Positions 1-5,864 of a stretch of 5,864 bases of DNA are shown here, piece after piece. A program made the position numbers and the translations under genes. The number at the start of each line of letters is the position of its first letter. The stretch's first letter is position 1. The stretch lies in contig JAGLWO010000021.1 of NCBI GenBank assembly GCA_023133395.1, forward strand, positions 1 to 5,864, in the 5' to 3' direction. This DNA comes from Candidatus Cloacimonadota bacterium. GTDB taxonomy: Bacteria > Cloacimonadota > Cloacimonadia > Cloacimonadales > TCS61. Below the pieces are notes generated by a model. The model searched no databases. It saw only the letters and a list, made by a program, of their open reading frames with translations, and was not told the origin of the DNA.

Positions 1-3000
1 GATTTCCTTACCGAAAGACAGGTCAATAATATCAAGCCAGTTCTTAGAAAATCTCAGAATAAATATTATGTTGCTTCTTTTAATGAGGATATTGACTGGA
101 ATAATATTAAAAATTTGCAGTTCGAGGGAATTGAGTATTTTCAACTGAATTACATCAATACCCTGTATGTAACTCCCAATGACCCGGAATACATAAACCA
201 GCTGATTGACTTTGAAAATTGTCAGATACCACAAGCCTGGAATTATACAACTGGAAACCAGGAAATCATAGTTGCTCTAGTCGACTCAGGTATTCACTTT
301 GAACACCCTGATCTCCAGAATAACGTTTTTATAAACGAAGATGAAATTCCTGGTGATGATATTGACAACGACAATAATGGCTATATCGACGATTGGCGTG
401 GTTGGGATTTTGTTGATGCCCCCGAGCTCTATAGCATTGCACTTGGTGATTATACAGAGCAGGATAACGACCCGACAGATGAACTAAATCACGGTACGCA
501 TATTGCCGGTATAATTGGAGCAGACGCAAATAACAATGAAGGAATTTGTGGTATTTGCTGGAGTGTTAAAGTTCTGGTGGTTCGTTCCGGTTTCAAAACT
601 ATCGATGGATTCGGTTACCTTCAGGATGATGACGCTGCTGCTGGAATTATTTATGCTGCGGACATGGGTGCAGACATTATCAGTCTTAGTTGGGGAGATT
701 TAAATTTTTCCCAGATCATTGCAGATGCTTGTTATTATGCTTATGGACACGGAAGTATCATTGTAGCTTCTGCCGGGAATGAAGGTAGTACCAGCGCACA
801 CCTGATAACCTATCCTGCCAGACTTTCTACCACAATATCTGCCGGGTCAATTGACAGCAATAAACAACTGGCATCATTTTCCAGTTATGGTTCTGAACTC
901 GATCTGGTTGCTCCCGGACTTTCGATTATCAGCACCTATGACATTACAAGTGGCAATTTATACAAGGAACAATCCGGAACTTCAATGTCTGCTCCTTTCA
1001 TTGCTGGTATTATTGCGTTACTTCTTTCCGTAGAACCAGGATTGAACTATGAACAAGTTCGTGGTCGTTTGATCTCTTCAGCGATAGACCTTGGTGATCC
1101 CGGATTTGATAATGTGTATGGTAATGGCCTTGTAGATGCATATTCACTTCTTATAAATTTAACATATCCTGAAATAGGAATTACAGAACCTACTGATAAT
1201 GCAGGTTTATCTGAAAGTTTTGACATTATTGGAACAGCCATGGCGCCCAATTTCTGGAGATATTCTGTGAAATATACTTCTGCTGAAATGCCCGCACCTC
1301 TTGATTGGAAGAATATTGATCCTGATATCCCATATTATTATAATGCAGTTGAAGATGATCTGCTGGCTCATTTTGAAATTAGTGAACTTTTCATTGATGG
1401 AACTTACCAGATAAAAGTAGAAGTTTCGACCACTACTAATGAATCCTTCGATTATAGAAGAACTATACATATTGACCAGACTCCACCCGTTTTCAGGGAA
1501 GAATATGCTGCTTATATGAAAAGATACAATGATGAAATTTCTGAATATTTTCTCCAGGCAGTCTATGACGAAAAAGTCTATATTGATCATGTTTCTTTCC
1601 CGGAAACTCCATACAATTCATCGAGCATGGCAGATTCAATCCACATTCTCAAAATAATAAATCCTTACTGCTATTCGCCAATAGACATTCTTGCAAGAAA
1701 CCTGGCAGGATTAGAAACATACGTAGATAGCGCCTATTACTTTGAGCAAGATTATACTTCCGTAAATGTGCATGGCTATGAGCAGATGATTCTTGGAAAT
1801 GAACTCGCTGCAATACGAAAGACATATGATTTTGATGATAATGGTAAAAATGAATTTGTGGCTTTGGAAATGGAAGGTGAAGAACAAACCCTGAAGATAT
1901 TTGAGATATCGAATAACGAGCTGATCGAAAAATATACTTTTGGCGAACCTTTCTGGCCTCACGATATTGGTAACACAAACCCCGAAGAAGGTATGGAAGT
2001 TCTTGGATTGATGTCTGATATGGCTGTTATATATGAAACTCCACTCGGAAGTTCTTATCCTGAAAATTATTTAGGTCCAATAGAGAATGCCTTTGGCGGT
2101 AATTTTGCAGACTACGACGATGATGGGATAGATGAGATCATTCTGATAAAAAATGTGGATATTAACAGAACTTCTTACCGTGCGTTGGTTCTCTATGAAC
2201 GCTCTGGGAATGATTTTGAAGATGTTCACACAATAATAAACGAAACTACAACTTCATTAAAAAATGTTTTTGTAAATAAAGTCCGATGTGGAAAGCTTGA
2301 TAATGATTCTCATCCTGATATTTTAGCTGCTGATACAGATGGTGATGTGATGATATATGAAAAGGAATCATTAGAATTTGAGATGGTTTGGCATTACAGA
2401 CTTCCGGTTTCAAATGCCTATTATTTAGCACTCGGAGACTTTACAGGAGACGGAAACAACGAATTTTGCGTTGGTGGATACACATATAATGAAATCAATC
2501 CTGCAAAAACTTTTTCCTATTTTGAATTCTTTAAAAATACTGGTGATAACAATGAATATGCATCCATAGGCTATGTCAGCTTCACTCAAGTAGAGATGAA
2601 AAATTCTATTGCAAACGCTGACCTTGATGGTGACGGGGACGAAGAAATTATTCTATCAATTCCACCAAATACCTACATAATTGATTACGTTGCAGGTGAA
2701 TTTATCCCAACCTGGAGAGGAGTATCAGCTAAAACCTTTCAGAATGTAATAGCTGCATCCTCAAAAACCGAAGATGAAGATGCTTTTATCATCGTAAATG
2801 CTCAAGATGGAAATGAAATAAAAAGTAGCCTGATAATAAAGGAGGAGGATTTTACCGGACCTCCAACACCTAGTTATTTCAAGGTAACTCCATCTGATTC
2901 TACTTCCGTCTGGCTGACCTGGTATTATGAAGAAAACACCTATTACAATGTTTATAGGAAGCAAAACGAAAATATTTCCTTAATCGCTTCCCTCATCTCT

Positions 3001-4044
3001 GATGATGATTATTTCGATACAGGGCTAATACCCGGCGATACGCTTTATTACCAGGTTGCAGCAGTAGATAGTTCTTATATTCCATGCGAAAGCTTTCCTA
3101 CTCCTTGGAAAATTGCAATTCCTTATTATCCACCTGAAATGGAATACATTAAAATGATCTCTCCTTACGAAATAAAAATTAAATTTAACAGGGAATTACA
3201 TTATACAGCAACCAATAGAGCATTTTACTTTGTTCATCCAGAGATTGGACATCCTTCGTCGGTAAATCTACTGGAACAAAACACATCTGTAATTCTAAGA
3301 TTCCCACATAAATTTGAGGAAATAGATGAATATTATTTATACACTGATTCTCTTTTAACTGGAGTTACAGGGGTTCCAGTTACAGGAAGCCCATTTATCT
3401 TCCAATATGAACCAGATACAACCCCACCTGAAATATTAACAGTCAAAAATCAGGATTTACAGACTGTGAATCTTTTCTTCACTGAAGCAGTAAATTCCGA
3501 AATGGCAGAAGACATCTCAAATTACACTCTTGTTTTACCTGCAATAGATAGGAACAATGAGATTGAATCCCTGGAATACAACGATGCATTCCCTGATTCC
3601 TTTTACGTCTCGATTCAAATGAAAAAGAATCTGGAATATACAAACCAGCCATATTTTCTTAAGATAGATAATCTGGAAGACCTTGCCGGAAACAGGATTT
3701 CCAATAGCGGAAATAAATGTCATTTCAGCTTGACAGGTATGTCTGGTCTCAAAAATTTAAAGCAAATGCGGGTTTACCCGAACCCGCTTGATATGAGCGA
3801 AAGTAAGTTTGGTGCAGTTAATTTTATCCTTCTTCCACTTGAAACTTCCGGCAGGATATGGATATATGATCTGAGCGGTGAACTGATCTTTGAAAAGAGA
3901 GTGGGTCCTTATTATAAGGACAGAGATTTTTTTTGCTGGGAGTGCAGGAACAATGCAGGGAAAAAGGTGTCCTCAGGTATTTATTTCTATATTATTAAAA
4001 TGGGAAAGGATTCTAAAAAAGGGAAGATTGTAATTATCAATTAA
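1..4044 (+). CDS. Secreted multidomain subtilisin-like (S8) serine protease with T9SS-type sorting tail, 5' partial
   Basis: The frame is open from base 1 with no stop, so the true start and signal peptide lie upstream; a TTG at 115 falls inside the propeptide and is not a credible start. Using residue numbers counted from base 1: propeptide end 1-65; catalytic domain about 75-385 with Asp95 (VDSGI), His164 (NHGTH), oxyanion Asn260 (SAGNEG) and Ser328 (GTSMSAP), so it should be active. An Asp/Asn-rich insert at 111-132 (DIDNDNNGYIDD) resembles a calcium loop common in this subtilase group. Then come two Ig-like modules (about 390-496 and 497-585), an FG-GAP-like propeller (about 600-910), an FN3-like domain (954-1043), two SbsA/Big_5-like domains (1044-1139, 1141-1246) and a sorting tail (1254-1347). 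Expected role: exported, surface-bound or released endopeptidase. The protease call is firm; the accessory domain names, especially the Ig and Big_5 modules, rest on pattern only. Confidence 0.93.
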   Translation, partial: DFLTERQVNNIKPVLRKSQNKYYVASFNEDIDWNNIKNLQFEGIEYFQLNYINTLYVTPNDPEYINQLIDFENCQIPQAWNYTTGNQEIIVALVDSGIHFEHPDLQNNVFINEDEIPGDDIDNDNNGYIDDWRGWDFVDAPELYSIALGDYTEQDNDPTDELNHGTHIAGIIGADANNNEGICGICWSVKVLVVRSGFKTIDGFGYLQDDDAAAGIIYAADMGADIISLSWGDLNFSQIIADACYYAYGHGSIIVASAGNEGSTSAHLITYPARLSTTISAGSIDSNKQLASFSSYGSELDLVAPGLSIISTYDITSGNLYKEQSGTSMSAPFIAGIIALLLSVEPGLNYEQVRGRLISSAIDLGDPGFDNVYGNGLVDAYSLLINLTYPEIGITEPTDNAGLSESFDIIGTAMAPNFWRYSVKYTSAEMPAPLDWKNIDPDIPYYYNAVEDDLLAHFEISELFIDGTYQIKVEVSTTTNESFDYRRTIHIDQTPPVFREEYAAYMKRYNDEISEYFLQAVYDEKVYIDHVSFPETPYNSSSMADSIHILKIINPYCYSPIDILARNLAGLETYVDSAYYFEQDYTSVNVHGYEQMILGNELAAIRKTYDFDDNGKNEFVALEMEGEEQTLKIFEISNNELIEKYTFGEPFWPHDIGNTNPEEGMEVLGLMSDMAVIYETPLGSSYPENYLGPIENAFGGNFADYDDDGIDEIILIKNVDINRTSYRALVLYERSGNDFEDVHTIINETTTSLKNVFVNKVRCGKLDNDSHPDILAADTDGDVMIYEKESLEFEMVWHYRLPVSNAYYLALGDFTGDGNNEFCVGGYTYNEINPAKTFSYFEFFKNTGDNNEYASIGYVSFTQVEMKNSIANADLDGDGDEEIILSIPPNTYIIDYVAGEFIPTWRGVSAKTFQNVIAASSKTEDEDAFIIVNAQDGNEIKSSLIIKEEDFTGPPTPSYFKVTPSDSTSVWLTWYYEENTYYNVYRKQNENISLIASLISDDDYFDTGLIPGDTLYYQVAAVDSSYIPCESFPTPWKIAIPYYPPEMEYIKMISPYEIKIKFNRELHYTATNRAFYFVHPEIGHPSSVNLLEQNTSVILRFPHKFEEIDEYYLYTDSLLTGVTGVPVTGSPFIFQYEPDTTPPEILTVKNQDLQTVNLFFTEAVNSEMAEDISNYTLVLPAIDRNNEIESLEYNDAFPDSFYVSIQMKKNLEYTNQPYFLKIDNLEDLAGNRISNSGNKCHFSLTGMSGLKNLKQMRVYPNPLDMSESKFGAVNFILLPLETSGRIWIYDLSGELIFEKRVGPYYKDRDFFCWECRNNAGKKVSSGIYFYIIKMGKDSKKGKIVIIN
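1801..2730 (+). other. FG-GAP/VCBS-type beta-propeller region of the protease
   Basis: This part of the protease carries repeated calcium-loop signatures of the form Asp-x-Asp-x-Asp/Asn-Gly followed by an Asp/Glu and a hydrophobic strand. They occur at about 1828 (DFDDNGKNEF), 2110 (DYDDDGIDEI), 2299 (DNDSHPDI, degenerate), 2437 (DFTGDGNNEF) and 2620 (DLDGDGDEEI), with a further DTDGDV at 2332. Such repeats build integrin-like propeller blades that bind calcium and often mediate adhesion or substrate contact in secreted proteins. Blade spacing is uneven, roughly 140-280 bases, so the number of blades is uncertain and at least one may lack a good loop. Confidence 0.75.
3760..4041 (+). other. 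C-terminal T9SS type A / FlgD-Ig-like sorting domain
   Basis: The last about 94 residues open with the hallmark VYPNPL and contain IWIYDLSGELI, then NNAGKKVSSGIYFYIIK, and end in a basic GKIVIIN strand. This is the usual plan of the FlgD-Ig-like / 'T9SS type A sorting domain' tails of FCB-group bacteria, where the domain directs an exported protein through the outer membrane and is often removed or used for surface attachment. The common 'WDGRN' segment here reads CWECRNN, replacing Gly by Cys. Whether the host has a full type IX machinery cannot be seen in this window. Confidence 0.82.
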
Positions 4045-4055
4045 TTGCCGCCTGG

Positions 4056-4062
4056 AAAGGAG
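4056..4062 (+). promoter_or_regulatory. Ribosome binding site for the helical hypothetical gene
   Basis: AAAGGAG lies 7 bases before the ATG at 4070, in the 25-base gap after the protease stop. It is a near-ideal Shine-Dalgarno sequence and supports that start. The same gap shows no stem-loop plus T-run, so transcription may read through from the protease gene. Confidence 0.8.
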
Positions 4063-4069
4063 ACTGAGA

Positions 4070-4876
4070 ATGATTTCATTAGATTGGAAAGAAAGATTAA
4101 AGAAAGACACTATTGACTTTGTTGAAAGTAAACTTCAATATAAGTATTATGATATTGATGTTGTTTATAATGCTTATCCACTGAGAATAGATAATAAAGT
4201 TCCTCATGCAGTAATTACTCTGGTTGGAAAGACTCTTGGGTCAAAAATATATAAAGATGCTGAAAAATATTTTGATTTTTATGAATATCTATTAAAAGAA
4301 AAAGGCGAGAATGGAAGAATAATCTTTGCTTATATCATGGCAAGAGCAGTGAGAAAAAAACCGGATATTTTCATTGAATATCTGGAGAACTTCCTTTTTA
4401 CAACCGATGATCAGAAAGCATGCAACCTTGTTATTGATAAAGCCCTTTTCCCGTTTATAAAAAAACACCCAAAAGAAAATCTTGATCTTCTTATCAAGTG
4501 GATCAAAAAAGATAGCAAAATACTTACTCAAAGCATTCAAAAGCTTTTAGTGAAACTTATCCATTTTGACCCTAAATTGATAAAACCCATCTTTCATAAA
4601 TTAGAAATCTCATGGCTTTATGCAACACACAATATGGTGAAACTGAACACAAACTTTCTGAAGGCAATTTATAATATAAATTCTAATTTCTACATTTCGG
4701 TATATAAAAATTACAAATCCACCAGGAATCCAATATTTGCTGATATTCTTTGTGGAGCTATTTGCATTAACAATAAAACCATGAAAGAAATCGTGGATAA
4801 CTGGGCAATGAGTGGCAATATAAAACTCAAGAAAATCGGATTACACGGACAAAAAGTTCTTAAAAAAATGGTATAA
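4070..4876 (+). CDS. Hypothetical basic all-helical protein, possibly HEAT/AlkD-like
   Basis: I do not recognise this 268-residue protein with confidence. It has no signal peptide and no clear membrane segment, so it is probably cytoplasmic. It is rich in Lys, Ile, Leu and Phe and is predicted by eye to be almost wholly helical. Segments at about 98-128, 133-163 and 166-200 look like successive amphipathic helix pairs (for example HPKENLDLLIKWIKK, then IQKLLVKLIHFDPKLIKPIF). This spacing recalls HEAT-like solenoids such as the AlkD-type DNA alkylation repair family, but the Trp/Arg-rich signature of that family (of the kind 'WLRRAS') is not visible, so I do not assign that function. The start is set by a strong Shine-Dalgarno. 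Its stop lies 4 bases before greA, so the two are almost surely cotranscribed, which may mean a nucleic-acid-related role. That is guesswork. Confidence 0.85.
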   Translation: MISLDWKERLKKDTIDFVESKLQYKYYDIDVVYNAYPLRIDNKVPHAVITLVGKTLGSKIYKDAEKYFDFYEYLLKEKGENGRIIFAYIMARAVRKKPDIFIEYLENFLFTTDDQKACNLVIDKALFPFIKKHPKENLDLLIKWIKKDSKILTQSIQKLLVKLIHFDPKLIKPIFHKLEISWLYATHNMVKLNTNFLKAIYNINSNFYISVYKNYKSTRNPIFADILCGAICINNKTMKEIVDNWAMSGNIKLKKIGLHGQKVLKKMV

Positions 4877-4880
4877 TACA

Positions 4881-5351
4881 ATGGCTAACTATATCACCAG
4901 GGAAGGTATGCGCAGGCTTCACAAACGGATGAACAAACTTATCAAAGAACGTCCTGATATAATAAAGCAGATCGTCCAAGCCAGAGAAATGGGTGACCTC
5001 AGTGAAAATGCAGAATATAAAGCAGTTCGCGAAAAACAACGCAATTTGGAAAATGAGTATAATTATATCAAAAGAAGAATTGAAAAATTACAAGTACTTG
5101 ATGAAGCAACCATACCGAAAGATGCTGTAAGATTCGGTGCTCGGGTAACCCTGAAAGAGCTTTCCAATAATAAAATCTTGAAAATCAGACTTGTTGGAGT
5201 TGATGAAGTATTCGATAATAACGATGAATACGAAAGAAAATCCATTGCTTCTCCTATTGGCAAACCAATGATAGGTAAGAAGGTTGGAGACCATTTCCTG
5301 GTTAAAGCTCCCATTAGAGAAAGAGAATTTGAAATATTAAATATAAAATAA
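4881..5351 (+). CDS. greA: Transcription elongation factor GreA
   Basis: This 156-residue protein has the normal GreA length (about 158). GreA enters the secondary channel of stalled, backtracked RNA polymerase and stimulates cleavage of the extruded RNA 3' end so elongation can resume. Residues 1-75 form the antiparallel coiled coil. The tip carries the family signature REMGDLSENAEYKAVREKQ (about 35-53), with acidic tip residues Asp39 and Glu42 matching the catalytic pair of GreA. The C-terminal FKBP-like domain has the usual SPIGKPMIGKKVGD block (124-137) and ends with FEILNIK. The ATG at 4881 matches the family N-terminus (ITREGMRRLHKRMNKL). No convincing Shine-Dalgarno precedes it, and the upstream stop is only 4 bases away, so translation probably depends on coupling to the preceding gene. 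Nothing seems to be missing. GreB or a divergent paralogue is less likely given the length and signature. Confidence 0.96.
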   Translation: MANYITREGMRRLHKRMNKLIKERPDIIKQIVQAREMGDLSENAEYKAVREKQRNLENEYNYIKRRIEKLQVLDEATIPKDAVRFGARVTLKELSNNKILKIRLVGVDEVFDNNDEYERKSIASPIGKPMIGKKVGDHFLVKAPIREREFEILNIK

Positions 5352-5355
5352 GGGG
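5350..5355 (+). promoter_or_regulatory. Ribosome binding site for the M18 aminopeptidase gene
   Basis: AAGGGG starts within the greA stop codon (TAA at 5349-5351) and ends 6 bases before the ATG at 5362. The overlap of the stop with the Shine-Dalgarno supports both this start and translational coupling between the two genes. Confidence 0.75.
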
Positions 5356-5361
5356 ATATTA

Positions 5362-5864
5362 ATGAATAAAGGGAAGGAATTAAGTAAAAAACTTTCTTAC
5401 CAAAGAAAAAATTTCTGGAAAGAAGCTTCACAGAAAGAGAAAAAAATGGCATTTGATTTTGCTGAGGATTATAAAAAATTCTTGGATGTCTGTAAAACAG
5501 AACGAGAATCTGTTGAGTTCTTCACAAAAGAATCAAAGGCTAATGGCTTTTCCGAAATCAATAAGAAGAAAAAATCAAATACTGTTTATAGTATTTCCAG
5601 AAATAAAAATGCTGCTATTGCTATCATTGGGAAAAAGCCCATTTTTGAAGGTGTAAATCTTATCGTCTCTCATATCGACGCACCACGAGTCGACCTGAAA
5701 CAGAATCCTCTCTTTGAAGACAAAACCACCAAACTCGGAATGATGAGAACACATTACTATGGTGGTATAAAGAAATACCAGTGGATGTCCACTCCCCTTG
5801 CACTTCATGGTACAATCGTTAAAGAAAATGGAAAAGTCATAAAAGTCTCTATCGGTGAAAATGA
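5362..5864 (+). CDS. M18-family metalloaminopeptidase, N-terminal part (3' partial)
   Basis: The frame runs from ATG 5362 off the right edge, giving 167 residues of a protein whose family is usually about 430-470 long. M18 (aspartyl aminopeptidase-like) enzymes are cytoplasmic, self-compartmentalising zinc exopeptidases that remove N-terminal residues from peptides. Visible support: an N-terminal helical part with KTERESVEFFTKESKANGF (about 45-63); the metal-ligand block IVSHIDAPRVDLKQNPLFED, in which His104 corresponds to the first zinc-binding His of the family; and THYYGGIKKYQWMSTPLALHG (130-150), typical of bacterial, especially clostridial, M18 members. The remaining metal ligands and catalytic Glu lie beyond the window, so activity cannot be judged. 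The SHIDAPR form rather than HTDSP suggests the bacterial subgroup, whose preference need not be for acidic residues. It follows greA by 10 bases with a good Shine-Dalgarno. Confidence 0.93.
   Translation, partial: MNKGKELSKKLSYQRKNFWKEASQKEKKMAFDFAEDYKKFLDVCKTERESVEFFTKESKANGFSEINKKKKSNTVYSISRNKNAAIAIIGKKPIFEGVNLIVSHIDAPRVDLKQNPLFEDKTTKLGMMRTHYYGGIKKYQWMSTPLALHGTIVKENGKVIKVSIGEN

Noticed and set aside
115..117. TTG at 115 as start of the protease gene
   Set aside because: The same frame is open to base 1 and encodes sequence typical of a subtilase propeptide, while a start here would leave an exported protein without a signal peptide.
1207..1590. 127-residue open frame on the minus strand
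   Set aside because: It lies opposite the clear coding frame of the protease Ig-like region and shows no recognisable domain.
4045..4069. Possible terminator or promoter between the protease and the next gene
   Set aside because: The 25-base gap contains a Shine-Dalgarno but no stem-loop, T-run or -35/-10 pair.
4872..4877. Perfect TATAAT resembling a -10 promoter box just before greA
   Set aside because: No acceptable -35 lies about 17 bases upstream (ACAAAA there), and transcription would begin after the greA ATG, losing the start codon. It is explained by the Val codon and stop of the upstream gene in AT-rich DNA.
5063..5452. 129-residue open frame on the minus strand across the greA end
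   Set aside because: It is antisense to conserved GreA and M18 sequence, is rich in Ser/Leu/Phe as expected of an antisense shadow, and has no family signature.
5628..5646. TGGG-loop-CCCA followed by TTTTT, like an intrinsic terminator
   Set aside because: The stem is only 4 base pairs and it lies inside the well-supported M18 coding frame (Ile-Gly-Lys-Lys-Pro-Ile-Phe).

Overview
The window is a compact, AT-rich, single-strand bacterial segment. It holds four protein-coding genes, all on the + strand, and the first and last are cut by the window edges. Gaps between genes are 25, 4 and 10 bases. I see no terminator, RNA gene, mobile element, CRISPR array, long repeat, or gene-free stretch over 300 bases. 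The first gene ends in a type IX secretion (T9SS)/FlgD-Ig-like sorting tail, which points to the FCB superphylum (Bacteroidota-related lineages). Low GC, a multidomain 'VYPNP...SGIYFY' surface protein and a clostridial-looking M18 aminopeptidase fit Candidatus Cloacimonadota or a similar uncultured lineage. That lineage call is an inference from sequence style, not a database match.

Bases 1-4044 are the C-terminal 1347 residues of a very large secreted subtilisin-like (S8) protease. In order it shows the end of a propeptide, a catalytic domain with an intact Asp/His/Asn/Ser set and an Asp-rich calcium-loop insert, Ig-like modules, an FG-GAP/VCBS-type propeller, a fibronectin-III-like domain, two SbsA/Big_5-like domains and the sorting tail. 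It is probably exported to the cell surface or medium to digest protein.

Bases 4070-4876 encode a 268-residue basic, all-helical protein of unknown function, faintly like a HEAT/AlkD-type solenoid. Bases 4881-5351 encode the transcript-cleavage factor GreA with its acidic tip motif intact. From 5362 to the right edge is the N-terminal third of an M18-family metalloaminopeptidase.

The last three genes are so closely spaced that they are probably cotranscribed, with translational coupling at both junctions. The protease gene may be the head of the same transcript, since nothing resembling a terminator separates it from the next gene. Two peptidases at the ends (one extracellular endopeptidase, one cytoplasmic aminopeptidase) could take part in peptide use by an amino-acid-fermenting organism, but this is only suggestive. 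I do not see a clearly new biological system. The least explained item is the helical protein upstream of greA, and the other findings are modest sequence curiosities.
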